A stretch of 64,000 bases of DNA from Magallana angulata (Eukaryota; Mollusca; Bivalvia; Ostreida; Ostreidae). Position numbers and translations under genes: made by a program. This document shows positions 27,563 to 40,298 of the stretch, piece after piece; the stretch's first letter is position 1; every line of letters starts with the position of its first letter. Location: assembly GCF_025612915.1 (NCBI RefSeq), contig NC_069112.1, forward strand, positions 57,824,517-57,888,516, read 5' to 3'. Below the pieces are notes generated by a model. The model did not search any database. It saw only the letters and a list, made by a program, of their open reading frames with translations, and had not been told where the DNA came from.

Positions 27563-29873
27563 TCAGTCAACATCATGTTTTTTTTTATATTTAATTTCTT
27601 CCTGATGTTTCTCATAAAGTTTGTACATTTTTTTTCGTTTTGTTACTCTTTTTGCTTTGTAAGATAAAGACTTTTGATATGATTTATTTAACTCATAATC
27701 TGTTTGTATTTTATCTAGGGTCTGGTCCACTTGGCCACCAGAGGGTATGGAAGCACCAACCCCTGCGCAGAGACCTCGGAGGGAGCTGCCGGGACCGTTG
27801 TTACAGGAGTGAGCAGCACTGTGAGCCCGGCCAGCAAAGTTTCTTGTGAAGGTGACATTGCGAGGCAGTGATCGTCGCAGAGTTCTGTTGAAGCTTTCGA
27901 CCTTCTGAGAATTACTGTTTTTGATTGTCTTGTCCAAGACAGCTGGAGACAACCGCTTTGAGAAACAAGCATGGAGCATTGTTTCATTCTCATCGGAGGA
28001 CGGTATTGAAAAATTTTGACCTAGGTAAGAACTCTTGCGTACCCAGTTATTATTTACCCTCCCTTTGCACACTAATGAGTGTTTTTTGCATAAGGCATGA
28101 TCCCCTGTGTAACACTTAACCACTGCATGTTTGGTGTAAGAGAGCTTGTTTTTTATTTTATCTGCGTCACCCGCATATAGTGCATGCGCTTGATTTATCT
28201 CGGCTGTACACCTGTCAACAGCATCAAGGGCAAAATTGTGCAAAAGTTTGGTTTTTTCTGCCTTGGTTCTTTTCGGCATGATCTCCAAGAGTCTCTGGTC
28301 TCTTTTGATTGCTTTTCTTATGCTCTCAGACAGGTGACGAGTGTCAATATAGTGACATGGCTTATTTTCCAGCAGACCATCCTTATAGAGGGAGTCTGCA
28401 GCCCGACCAGCAGAGCTGTCTGGATCGGTGGTGACTTCCCTTACCTCCAGGCCATCTTCACAGAGTAGCTCCGCCATACCCTCCCTGGCCCACGTGAACT
28501 CATCCCCTATCGTGTGATGCATCGGAAGGTTTGCCCCACAGACCCCGGGGTTGCATTGATGGTCACGAGAGCCCTCATCAAGTAAGTGACCATGTTTTGA
28601 GCATATCTTATACCATTTTAATTATTTGGTGTTTTGAGGTGACATTCTCAGCAAATGAGTACACAGTTTGTGTCGCCGGCTGGAAGGGTGTCTCACCCAC
28701 CCCCGAGTAGAGGGGGTTATTGTACATGCCATCGCATTGTACAGGGATGGCATGTGGGGATTCATTTCCCCTCAGGGTGTTCACATCTACCAGCCGGCGA
28801 CACCTGTCACTCATGTCAGCCTCGTTGATGTTTTGGATCAAGGGCAAAACTTTATTGGAAGCTTTTTGTAGGGACCTACGAGCAGGAGGAGGAGTATTAG
28901 TACAGAGAAGAATTTTCCGCATCCCATCATTACCCACAGGAGTTTGACTGAGCCCAACTTGCAGACCATAATTGATTTTAGCTGCCTTTCTACCCGGGGA
29001 TTTGGTATCTACCTCCTCATACAGGTTGTAACGCCTAGACGAGTAGGTACACTTGGTGCAGCGTAGCCCCATTCTGCTTCCAAGTCCCCGCCTCTCTTCC
29101 GACGCCAAGTCCCAGGACAGAAGTCCAGTGCATTTAGGTGTCTCCTGCTGGTGAAGTCGGAGAACCTCATTCCACATCTCAGCTGTTTTTCCCAGGTGGA
29201 GGAGTCTATGTGAATTTTGATCAGCCAGCCTAGGTAAAGTCACAATGATTTGTTTACTTGAAACAGTCACCAGTATGCAGAGCATGCAAGCAGTAATTAG
29301 AGTTACTTCCCTTAGACTAACAGGCTTGACATGTACAATTTCAAATTGATGTAATTTCAGTTTTAGGCAACCTAAGCTTCTTGTTTTTGTCTCAATTTAC
29401 TGAAATGCCCTTTAGCTGCATGTATCACACTTGACTTCTCATGTACCTACATGTAATTACATGTAATTTTTAAATACATGAACCCCACCCTTTTAAGGTC
29501 ATTTTCTTGGATAATTAACCATAAAGCAGATATTTGAATGGGGTAAATGTAAGAAAATTGGGGAAAAAAATCTCCTGTCTTACTCGTTTTCTGAAAATTT
29601 GACTTACTGCTCTGATTCATTTCCATCTAGGCAACTTTCATGATCTTTTGCCCTAAGCCTCCTCGGCCTCAGGAGATGGTAGCAGTTGGGCCGGAGGAGC
29701 ATTTCCTCTCGTTCGGAGGCTGACGGACAGTCTCGAACCATTTGGTCCATATCCTCAGGCAGTCTCCTGTACTGTCCTTGGGAATTTTGCAACTTTTCAC
29801 TTGCTACCCCCTTATTGTGGGGTACATTTCTTGCCTTAAAGCCACAATTGTTTCTCCTTTTGAATTTTGGCAT
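27563..29873 (-). CDS. Mutator-like transposase, unit 3 (frame break as in unit 1)
   Basis: Exon A 29873-29608, exon B from 29229, downstream frame ending at 27563. Catalytic Asp/Asp/Glu are preserved; same frame break as units 1 and 2. Confidence 0.75.
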
Positions 29874-31092
29874 TTCTCTAAATTAATCCTTTTTCAGTCT
29901 TAGATTTCAAAAGTCTCCCTTAATTTTTGTGTAGAGTGAAGCTCCAGTGTCTGAACTCTAATGCGTTTTCAACAATGATGGACTTTCTCTTGTCTAAGTT
30001 AATTGTAAACAAAGATGATGGGGGCACCTGCTATCTCTTGAAGCTGCATTAGATTTGGGGGGTGGTGATACATCTCAAACATGCTTAATCAGCAGGAAGG
30101 TCCAGATAGGAATCACTAGCTACATTAGGGTCAGGGATAATTTTCCCCTCATATAGATCAAAAATTTTGCTAATTGGTAAATTAAAAACCTCCATTTTTT
30201 ACATTAATTCCTAAATTTCTTTGATTTTCTGAGGCTACTCTCAAATTCTGGGTAGAATCCACCCCTATGAAGAAATTGACACAAACATGAGTTTATATCA
30301 TTTTATTAACATCATAAAACAAAAACAAGACATTTGAAAACTGTTTTATTCATTACAGTCACTTTTTTCATCCATATAGGAACAGAGTTTGTAAAGTTCA
30401 TCACTCCATATTACACCGATGTTGGCAGTTGGATGGCATCATTGAAATGGTCACAGAATCCGTGACACTGAAGTCCCGAGGCTCAAATTTCATACACATA
30501 GACAGGTAGGTGTAAAGTCTTTGAAAATTGTAAAATGGACTAATTCTGAGGTAGGTAACAATATAAGTATAGGAATAAGAGTACCAATGCACCGGATGTT
30601 GACATCAGAGAAAAAGTTATAGAACATTGTAACACGGAATAAATGGATGGGCGTCAGGCGATTGGCTGAATTCAGGTATGTAATTATTTTCATTTTAAAG
30701 CCAAAATATAAATGTTTGAAAGAAATGATGGGATGAGGGAATATTGCAGAAAATACAGAAATGCCAGAGGAGATTGTAGGAGTGGGGGTTAATTTTTTAT
30801 GCAGGGTGCCATTTACTGCTGATCGCTGTAAGTTGTAAACAAGTGCAAATTTGACCTATAAACGCCACGGGACCATGTATTTTTTTTGGAAATTTCTGAA
30901 AGTGCTTAAAATGAAGTTTCAAATGATACCAAAGATTGGGCTGCTGTTGTCATAGTAAAGTACTGAGAGGTCCTAAGGTTTGTATAGAGTTCTATGGGAA
31001 AATAATTGGTAGGCTTTTCCCTATAGAGACCCAGTTTTTGACATGTCATGTGACTTTAAAGAAGAAAGTAGTTATTTTTAGTTACAGAATCC

Positions 31093-31470
31093 ATGATGGA
31101 GGACGTTTTTAACAAATTGAGAAACAAATTAGAAGCAAAGAGTGAAAGGGTTGGGGGTCTGGGGGGTTGTGTCTTATGGAAAGGGGGGGTTGGGAGAAAT
31201 GGTTATGGGTATATAAGGGTTTTATGGCCAGATGAGGGGAGCAAGGTTGAGAGAGTGCATCGGGTGGCTCTTATGGTGGAGATGCGTCTGACGAGGTCAC
31301 AGTTTCCAGGTGGAAACCTGGAGGTCAGCCATCTCTGCCATGAGAAGCTGTGTGTCAACCCGATGCACCTCTCACTGGAGCCTCATGCCACGAATCAGGA
31401 GAGGATCCATTGCATGCAGCAGGGGGTATGCAGTGGGGCACACCATCCCCATCCAAGATGCATATTTTAG
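31093..31470 (+). CDS. His-Cys-box endonuclease, unit 4
   Basis: Identical 125-aa protein to units 1-3, frame intact; convergent with the unit 4 transposase. Confidence 0.8.
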   Translation: MMEDVFNKLRNKLEAKSERVGGLGGCVLWKGGVGRNGYGYIRVLWPDEGSKVERVHRVALMVEMRLTRSQFPGGNLEVSHLCHEKLCVNPMHLSLEPHATNQERIHCMQQGVCSGAHHPHPRCIF

Positions 31471-31568
31471 TGTAATTTGATGTTTTTAAAATATAATCAT
31501 GGAATTATTGATCTGGTTTGGAATAATTGTGTTCTGTATGAGTCTTTTTGCATGATCGGGCTCGAGAT

Positions 31569-33879
31569 TCAGTCAACATCATGTTTTTTTTTATATTTAA
31601 TTTCTTCCTGATGTTTCTCATAAAGTTTGTACATTTTTTTTCGTTTTGTTACTCTTTTTGCTTTGTAAGATAAAGACTTTTGATATGATTTATTTAACTC
31701 ATAATCTGTTTGTATTTTATCTAGGGTCTGGTCCACTTGGCCACCAGAGGGTATGGAAGCACCAACCCCTGCGCAGAGACCTCGGAGGGAGCTGCCGGGA
31801 CCGTTGTTACAGGAGTGAGCAGCACTGTGAGCCCGGCCAGCAAAGTTTCTTGTGAAGGTGACATTGCGAGGCAGTGATCGTCGCAGAGTTCTGTTGAAGC
31901 TTTCGACCTTCTGAGAATTACTGTTTTTGATTGTCTTGTCCAAGACAGCTGGAGACAACCGCTTTGAGAAACAAGCATGGAGCATTGTTTCATTCTCATC
32001 GGAGGACGGTATTGAAAAATTTTGACCTAGGTAAGAACTCTTGCGTACCCAGTTATTATTTACCCTCCCTTTGCACACTAATGAGTGTTTTTTGCATAAG
32101 GCATGATCCCCTGTGTAACACTTAACCACTGCATGTTTGGTGTAAGAGAGCTTGTTTTTTATTTTATCTGCGTCACCCGCATATAGTGCATGCGCTTGAT
32201 TTATCTCGGCTGTACACCTGTCAACAGCATCAAGGGCAAAATTGTGCAAAAGTTTGGTTTTTTCTGCCTTGGTTCTTTTCGGCATGATCTCCAAGAGTCT
32301 CTGGTCTCTTTTGATTGCTTTTCTTATGCTCTCAGACAGGTGACGAGTGTCAATATAGTGACATGGCTTATTTTCCAGCAGACCATCCTTATAGAGGGAG
32401 TCTGCAGCCCGACCAGCAGAGCTGTCTGGATCGGTGGTGACTTCCCTTACCTCCAGGCCATCTTCACAGAGTAGCTCCGCCATACCCTCCCTGGCCCACG
32501 TGAACTCATCCCCTATCGTGTGATGCATCGGAAGGTTTGCCCCACAGACCCCGGGGTTGCATTGATGGTCACGAGAGCCCTCATCAAGTAAGTGACCATG
32601 TTTTGAGCATATCTTATACCATTTTAATTATTTGGTGTTTTGAGGTGACATTCTCAGCAAATGAGTACACAGTTTGTGTCGCCGGCTGGAAGGGTGTCTC
32701 ACCCACCCCCGAGTAGAGGGGGTTATTGTACATGCCATCGCATTGTACAGGGATGGCATGTGGGGATTCATTTCCCCTCAGGGTGTTCACATCTACCAGC
32801 CGGCGACACCTGTCACTCATGTCAGCCTCGTTGATGTTTTGGATCAAGGGCAAAACTTTATTGGAAGCTTTTTGTAGGGACCTACGAGCAGGAGGAGGAG
32901 TATTAGTACAGAGAAGAATTTTCCGCATCCCATCATTACCCACAGGAGTTTGACTGAGCCCAACTTGCAGACCATAATTGATTTTAGCTGCCTTTCTACC
33001 CGGGGATTTGGTATCTACCTCCTCATACAGGTTGTAACGCCTAGACGAGTAGGTACACTTGGTGCAGCGTAGCCCCATTCTGCTTCCAAGTCCCCGCCTC
33101 TCTTCCGACGCCAAGTCCCAGGACAGAAGTCCAGTGCATTTAGGTGTCTCCTGCTGGTGAAGTCGGAGAACCTCATTCCACATCTCAGCTGTTTTTCCCA
33201 GGTGGAGGAGTCTATGTGAATTTTGATCAGCCAGCCTAGGTAAAGTCACAATGATTTGTTTACTTGAAACAGTCACCAGTATGCAGAGCATGCAAGCAGT
33301 AATTAGAGTTACTTCCCTTAGACTAACAGGCTTGACATGTACAATTTCAAATTGATGTAATTTCAGTTTTAGGCAACCTAAGCTTCTTGTTTTTGTCTCA
33401 ATTTACTGAAATGCCCTTTAGCTGCATGTATCACACTTGACTTCTCATGTACCTACATGTAATTACATGTAATTTTTAAATACATGAACCCCACCCTTTT
33501 AAGGTCATTTTCTTGGATAATTAACCATAAAGCAGATATTTGAATGGGGTAAATGTAAGAAAATTGGGGAAAAAAATCTCCTGTCTTACTCGTTTTCTGA
33601 AAATTTGACTTACTGCTCTGATTCATTTCCATCTAGGCAACTTTCATGATCTTTTGCCCTAAGCCTCCTCGGCCTCAGGAGATGGTAGCAGTTGGGCCGG
33701 AGGAGCATTTCCTCTCGTTCGGAGGCTGACGGACAGTCTCGAACCATTTGGTCCATATCCTCAGGCAGTCTCCTGTACTGTCCTTGGGAATTTTGCAACT
33801 TTTCACTTGCTACCCCCTTATTGTGGGGTACATTTCTTGCCTTAAAGCCACAATTGTTTCTCCTTTTGAATTTTGGCAT
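31569..33879 (-). CDS. Mutator-like transposase, unit 4 (frame break as in unit 1)
   Basis: Exon A 33879-33614, exon B from 33235, downstream frame ending at 31569. Same sequence and same break as units 1-3. Confidence 0.75.
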
Positions 33880-35098
33880 TTCTCTAAATTAATCCTTTTT
33901 CAGTCTTAGATTTCAAAAGTCTCCCTTAATTTTTGTGTAGAGTGAAGCTCCAGTGTCTGAACTCTAATGCGTTTTCAACAATGATGGACTTTCTCTTGTC
34001 TAAGTTAATTGTAAACAAAGATGATGGGGGCACCTGCTATCTCTTGAAGCTGCATTAGATTTGGGGGGTGGTGATACATCTCAAACATGCTTAATCAGCA
34101 GGAAGGTCCAGATAGGAATCACTAGCTACATTAGGGTCAGGGATAATTTTCCCCTCATATAGATCAAAAATTTTGCTAATTGGTAAATTAAAAACCTCCA
34201 TTTTTTACATTAATTCCTAAATTTCTTTGATTTTCTGAGGCTACTCTCAAATTCTGGGTAGAATCCACCCCTATGAAGAAATTGACACAAACATGAGTTT
34301 ATATCATTTTATTAACATCATAAAACAAAAACAAGACATTTGAAAACTGTTTTATTCATTACAGTCACTTTTTTCATCCATATAGGAACAGAGTTTGTAA
34401 AGTTCATCACTCCATATTACACCGATGTTGGCAGTTGGATGGCATCATTGAAATGGTCACAGAATCCGTGACACTGAAGTCCCGAGGCTCAAATTTCATA
34501 CACATAGACAGGTAGGTGTAAAGTCTTTGAAAATTGTAAAATGGACTAATTCTGAGGTAGGTAACAATATAAGTATAGGAATAAGAGTACCAATGCACCG
34601 GATGTTGACATCAGAGAAAAAGTTATAGAACATTGTAACACGGAATAAATGGATGGGCGTCAGGCGATTGGCTGAATTCAGGTATGTAATTATTTTCATT
34701 TTAAAGCCAAAATATAAATGTTTGAAAGAAATGATGGGATGAGGGAATATTGCAGAAAATACAGAAATGCCAGAGGAGATTGTAGGAGTGGGGGTTAATT
34801 TTTTATGCAGGGTGCCATTTACTGCTGATCGCTGTAAGTTGTAAACAAGTGCAAATTTGACCTATAAACGCCACGGGACCATGTATTTTTTTTGGAAATT
34901 TCTGAAAGTGCTTAAAATGAAGTTTCAAATGATACCAAAGATTGGGCTGCTGTTGTCATAGTAAAGTACTGAGAGGTCCTAAGGTTTGTATAGAGTTCTA
35001 TGGGAAAATAATTGGTAGGCTTTTCCCTATAGAGACCCAGTTTTTGACATGTCATGTGACTTTAAAGAAGAAAGTAGTTATTTTTAGTTACAGAATCC

Positions 35099-35476
35099 AT
35101 GATGGAGGACGTTTTTAACAAATTGAGAAACAAATTAGAAGCAAAGAGTGAAAGGGTTGGGGGTCTGGGGGGTTGTGTCTTATGGAAAGGGGGGGTTGGG
35201 AGAAATGGTTATGGGTATATAAGGGTTTTATGGCCAGATGAGGGGAGCAAGGTTGAGAGAGTGCATCGGGTGGCTCTTATGGTGGAGATGCGTCTGACGA
35301 GGTCACAGTTTCCAGGTGGAAACCTGGAGGTCAGCCATCTCTGCCATGAGAAGCTGTGTGTCAACCCGATGCACCTCTCACTGGAGCCTCATGCCACGAA
35401 TCAGGAGAGGATCCATTGCATGCAGCAGGGGGTATGCAGTGGGGCACACCATCCCCATCCAAGATGCATATTTTAG
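35099..35476 (+). CDS. His-Cys-box endonuclease, unit 5
   Basis: Identical 125-aa protein, frame intact, although the transposase in the same unit has extra length changes. The endonuclease is therefore the one gene that stays open in every complete unit. Confidence 0.8.
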   Translation: MMEDVFNKLRNKLEAKSERVGGLGGCVLWKGGVGRNGYGYIRVLWPDEGSKVERVHRVALMVEMRLTRSQFPGGNLEVSHLCHEKLCVNPMHLSLEPHATNQERIHCMQQGVCSGAHHPHPRCIF

Positions 35477-35574
35477 TGTAATTTGATGTTTTTAAAATAT
35501 AATCATGGAATTATTGATCTGGTTTGGAATAATTGTGTTCTGTATGAGTCTTTTTGCATGATCGGGCTCGAGAT

Positions 35575-37884
35575 TCAGTCAACATCATGTTTTTTTTTAT
35601 ATTTAATTTCTTCCTGATGTTTCTCATAAAGTTTGTACATTTTTTTTCGTTTTGTTACTCTTTTTGCTTTGTAAGATAAAGACTTTTGATATGATTTATT
35701 TAACTCATAATCTGTTTGTATTTTATCTAGGGTCTGGTCCACTTGGCCACCAGAGGGTATGGAAGCACCAACCCCTGCGCAGAGACCTCGGAGGGAGCTG
35801 CCGGGACCGTTGTTACAGGAGTGAGCAGCACTGTGAGCCCGGCCAGCAAAGTTTCTTGTGAAGGTGACATTGCGAGGCAGTGATCGTCGCAGAGTTCTGT
35901 TGAAGCTTTCGACCTTCTGAGAATTACTGTTTTTGATTGTCTTGTCCAAGACAGCTGGAGACAACCGCTTTGAGAAACAAGCATGGAGCATTGTTTCATT
36001 CTCATCGGAGGACGGTATTGAAAAATTTTGACCTAGGTAAGAACTCTTGCGTACCCAGTTATTATTTACCCTCCCTTTGCACACTAATGAGTGTTTTTTG
36101 CATAAGGCATGATCCCCTGTGTAACACTTAACCACTGCATGTTTGGTGTAAGAGAGCTTGTTTTTTATTTTATCTGCGTCACCCCGCATATAGTGCATGC
36201 GCTTGATTTATCTCGGCTGTACACCTGTCAACAGCATCAAGGGCAAAATTGTGCAAAAGTTTGGTTTTTTCTGCCTTGGTTCTTTTCGGCATGATCTCCA
36301 AGAGTCTCTGGTCTCTTTTGATTGCTTTTCTTATGCTCTCAGACAGGTGACGAGTGTCAATATAGTGACATGGCTTATTTTCCAGCAGACCATCCTTATA
36401 GAGGGAGTCTGCAGCCCGACCAGCAGAGCTGTCTGGATCGGTGGTGACTTCCCTTACCTCCAGGCCATCTTCACAGAGTAGCTCCGCCATACCCTCCCTG
36501 GCCCACGTGAACTCATCCCCTATCGTGTGATGCATCGGAAGGTTTGCCCCACAGACCCCGGGGTTGCATTGATGGTCACGAGAGCCCTCATCAAGTAAGT
36601 GACCATGTTTTGAGCATATCTTATACCATTTTAATTATTGGTGTTTTGAGGTGACATTCTCAGCAAATGAGTACACAGTTTGTGTCGCCGGCTGGAAGGG
36701 TGTCTCACCCACCCCCGAGTAGAGGGGGTTATTGTACATGCCATCGCATTGTACAGGGATGGCATGTGGGGATTCATTTCCCCTCAGGGTGTTCACATCT
36801 ACCAGCCGGCGACACCTGTCACTCATGTCAGCCTCGTTGATGTTTTGGATCAAGGGCAAAACTTTATTGGAAGCTTTTTGTAGGGACCTACGAGCAGGAG
36901 GAGGAGTATTAGTACAGAGAAGAATTTTCCGCATCCCATCATTACCCACAGGAGTTTGACTGAGCCCAACTTGCAGACCATAATTGATTTTAGCTGCCTT
37001 TCTACCCGGGGATTTGGTATCTACCTCCTCATACAGGTTGTAACGCCTAGACGAGTAGGTACACTTGGTGCAGCGTAGCCCCATTCTGCTTCCAAGTCCC
37101 CGCCTCTCTTCCGACGCCAAGTCCCAGGACAGAAGTCCAGTGCATTTAGGTGTCTCCTGCTGGTGAAGTCGGAGAACCTCATTCCACATCTCAGCTGTTT
37201 TTCCCAGGTGGAGGAGTCTATGTGAATTTTGATCAGCCAGCCTAGGTAAAGTCACAATGATTTGTTTACTTGAAACAGTCACCAGTATGCAGAGCATGCA
37301 AGCAGTAATTAGAGTTACTTCCCTTAGACTAACAGGCTTGACATGTACAATTTCAAATTGATGTAATTTCAGTTTTAGGCAACCTAAGCTTCTTGTTTTT
37401 GTCTCAATTTACTGAAATGCCCTTTAGCTGCATGTATCACACTTGACTTCTCATGTACCTACATGTAATTACATGTAATTTTTAAATACATGAACCCCAC
37501 CCTTTTAAGGTCATTTTCTTGGATAATTAACCATAAAGCAGATATTTGAATGGGGTAAATGTAAGAAAATTGGGGAAAAAAATCTCCTGTCTTACTCGTT
37601 TTCTGAAAATTTGACTTACTGCTCTGATTCATTTCCATCTAGGCAACTTTCATGATCTTTTGCCCTAAGCCTCCTCGGCCTCAGGAGATGGTAGCAGTTG
37701 GGCCGGAGGAGCATTTCCTCTCGTTCGGAGGCTGACGGACAGTCTCGAACCATTTGGTCCATATCCTCAGGCAGTCTCCTGTACTGTCCTTGGAATTTTG
37801 CAACTTTTCACTTGCTACCCCCTTATTGTGGGGTACATTTCTTGCCTTAAAGCCACAATTGTTTCTCCTTTTGAATTTTGGCAT
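35575..37884 (-). pseudogene. Mutator-like transposase, unit 5 (extra single-base changes)
   Basis: Compared with units 1-4 it has one added C (near 36182), one lost T (near 36639) and one lost G (near 37792), all in homopolymers. The first splits the C-terminal frame into 35575-36198 and 36179-36535. The second brings the two main frames into register but leaves a TAA at that spot. The third shifts exon A. These are either real decay of the rightmost copy or sequencing errors near the contig end. Confidence 0.7.
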
Positions 37885-39103
37885 TTCTCTAAATTAATCC
37901 TTTTTCAGTCTTAGATTTCAAAAGTCTCCCTTAATTTTTGTGTAGAGTGAAGCTCCAGTGTCTGAACTCTAATGCGTTTTCAACAATGATGGACTTTCTC
38001 TTGTCTAAGTTAATTGTAAACAAAGATGATGGGGGCACCTGCTATCTCTTGAAGCTGCATTAGATTTGGGGGGTGGTGATACATCTCAAACATGCTTAAT
38101 CAGCAGGAAGGTCCAGATAGGAATCACTAGCTACATTAGGGTCAGGGATAATTTTCCCCTCATATAGATCAAAAATTTTGCTAATTGGTAAATTAAAAAC
38201 CTCCATTTTTTACATTAATTCCTAAATTTCTTTGATTTTCTGAGGCTACTCTCAAATTCTGGGTAGAATCCACCCCTATGAAGAAATTGACACAAACATG
38301 AGTTTATATCATTTTATTAACATCATAAAACAAAAACAAGACATTTGAAAACTGTTTTATTCATTACAGTCACTTTTTTCATCCATATAGGAACAGAGTT
38401 TGTAAAGTTCATCACTCCATATTACACCGATGTTGGCAGTTGGATGGCATCATTGAAATGGTCACAGAATCCGTGACACTGAAGTCCCGAGGCTCAAATT
38501 TCATACACATAGACAGGTAGGTGTAAAGTCTTTGAAAATTGTAAAATGGACTAATTCTGAGGTAGGTAACAATATAAGTATAGGAATAAGAGTACCAATG
38601 CACCGGATGTTGACATCAGAGAAAAAGTTATAGAACATTGTAACACGGAATAAATGGATGGGCGTCAGGCGATTGGCTGAATTCAGGTATGTAATTATTT
38701 TCATTTTAAAGCCAAAATATAAATGTTTGAAAGAAATGATGGGATGAGGGAATATTGCAGAAAATACAGAAATGCCAGAGGAGATTGTAGGAGTGGGGGT
38801 TAATTTTTTATGCAGGGTGCCATTTACTGCTGATCGCTGTAAGTTGTAAACAAGTGCAAATTTGACCTATAAACGCCACGGGACCATGTATTTTTTTTGG
38901 AAATTTCTGAAAGTGCTTAAAATGAAGTTTCAAATGATACCAAAGATTGGGCTGCTGTTGTCATAGTAAAGTACTGAGAGGTCCTAAGGTTTGTATAGAG
39001 TTCTATGGGAAAATAATTGGTAGGCTTTTCCCTATAGAGACCCAGTTTTTGACATGTCATGTGACTTTAAAGAAGAAAGTAGTTATTTTTAGTTACAGAA
39101 TCC

Positions 39104-39463
39104 ATGATGGAGGACGTTTTTAACAAATTGAGAAACAAATTAGAAGCAAAGAGTGAAAGGGTTGGGGGTCTGGGGGGTTGTGTCTTATGGAAAGGGGGGG
39201 TTGGGAGAAATGGTTATGGGTATATAAGGGTTTTATGGCCAGATGAGGGGAGCAAGGTTGAGAGAGTGCATCGGGTGGCTCTTATGGTGGAGATGCGTCT
39301 GACGAGGTCACAGTTTCCAGGTGGAAACCTGGAGGTCAGCCATCTCTGCCATGAGAAGCTGTGTGTCAACCCGATGCACCTCTCACTGGAGCCTCATGCC
39401 ACGAATCAGGAGAGGATCCATTGCATGCAGCAGGGGGTATGCAGTGGGGCACACCATCCCCAT
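39104..39463 (+). CDS. His-Cys-box endonuclease, unit 6 (cut by gap)
   Basis: The first 120 codons match the other copies; the sequence stops in the N gap just before the final zinc-site cysteine. Confidence 0.75.
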
Positions 39464-39963
39464 NNNNNNNNNNNNNNNNNNNNNNNNNNNNNNNNNNNNN
39501 NNNNNNNNNNNNNNNNNNNNNNNNNNNNNNNNNNNNNNNNNNNNNNNNNNNNNNNNNNNNNNNNNNNNNNNNNNNNNNNNNNNNNNNNNNNNNNNNNNNN
39601 NNNNNNNNNNNNNNNNNNNNNNNNNNNNNNNNNNNNNNNNNNNNNNNNNNNNNNNNNNNNNNNNNNNNNNNNNNNNNNNNNNNNNNNNNNNNNNNNNNNN
39701 NNNNNNNNNNNNNNNNNNNNNNNNNNNNNNNNNNNNNNNNNNNNNNNNNNNNNNNNNNNNNNNNNNNNNNNNNNNNNNNNNNNNNNNNNNNNNNNNNNNN
39801 NNNNNNNNNNNNNNNNNNNNNNNNNNNNNNNNNNNNNNNNNNNNNNNNNNNNNNNNNNNNNNNNNNNNNNNNNNNNNNNNNNNNNNNNNNNNNNNNNNNN
39901 NNNNNNNNNNNNNNNNNNNNNNNNNNNNNNNNNNNNNNNNNNNNNNNNNNNNNNNNNNNNNNN
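39464..39963. other. Assembly gap of exactly 500 N
   Basis: A run of 500 N separates the 4006-bp array (mid-unit) from the U5 array (mid-unit). The round length suggests an arbitrary scaffolding gap, so true distance and adjacency are unknown. Confidence 0.95.
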
Positions 39964-40123
39964 ATTTGAGGCCGCAATGAGTCTGTTTCAGAACTTGGCA
40001 CAGAATGAGCTTTGACCATACAATTCAACAAAATTCATGCTTTGCTTACCTTTGGAACATTATGGTTGAAAAGTGCTTACGCCTGCATGCATTGAGAGAA
40101 CCAGTAGGAGACAAGCTTGAACA

Positions 40124-40143
40124 CTCACAAATGTTTCAAAAAG
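40124..40143 (+). promoter_or_regulatory. Candidate proximal sequence element of U5
   Basis: CTCACAAATGTTTCAAAAAG lies about 52-33 bp before the U5 start. It resembles the metazoan PSE (a TCACC...AAAG-type sequence), which recruits SNAPc for Pol II snRNA genes. The same block precedes every U5 copy. Assignment is by position and loose similarity. Confidence 0.45.
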
Positions 40144-40175
40144 AAATACTCAAGTATGTTACAATGCCTTGTACA

Positions 40176-40298
40176 ATTCACTCTGGTTTCTCTTCAATCC
40201 ACGTTTAAATCTTTCGCCTTTTACTAAAGATTTCCGTGGAGAGGAACATCTAATGAGTCTATAGACTTATTTTTCCAACCCTGATTTCATTCAGGGTC
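40176..40298 (+). ncRNA. U5: U5 spliceosomal snRNA, copy 1
   Basis: U5 is the core RNA of the U5 snRNP; its loop I holds exon ends during splicing. Hallmarks seen: CTCTGGTTTCTCTTC near the 5' end, then AAATCTTT-CGCCTTTTACT-AAAGATTT, forming a perfect 8-bp stem around invariant loop I (GCCTTTTAC). CCGTGGAGAGGAAC closes stem Ib, with CCACG/CGTGG as an added paired block. TTATTTTTCC is a Sm-like site, and ACCCTGA-TTTCAT-TCAGGGT is the 3' stem-loop (40278-40297). Length is about 123 nt; human U5 is about 116. The 5' end is placed at ATTCACTCTGG and could be a few bases off. It is followed by a 3'-box-like AAAATGTAAGACA. This copy matches the array consensus. Confidence 0.93.

Larger units (their letters stand above)
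18554..39463. repeat. Tandem array of a 4006-bp transposon-bearing unit (5 full copies plus a partial)
   Basis: Units: 18554-22559, 22560-26565, 26566-30571, 30572-34577, 34578-38582 (4005 bp) and 38583-39463 (cut by the gap). The left junction is sharp: sequence matches the unit from 18554 rightward and not before. Copies 1-4 appear identical. Copy 5 differs by three single-base length changes in homopolymers near 36182, 36639 and 37792. Each unit holds a plus-strand His-Cys-box endonuclease gene and a convergent minus-strand Mutator-like transposase. No terminal inverted repeat or TTAA-flanked end could be fixed inside the unit. Head-to-tail copies may come from recombination, circular intermediates or assembly expansion. 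Confidence 0.9.

Noticed and set aside
40005-40208. 67-codon open frame recurring in every U5 unit
   Set aside because: It overlaps the U5 promoter and the first part of the U5 RNA; conservation is explained by array homogenisation. The 74-78-codon frames of the spacer are likewise shadows.
40124-40298. CRISPR-like reading of the regular repeats
   Set aside because: Units are 607-613 bp eukaryotic snRNA genes with conserved spacers, not short direct repeats with unique spacers.
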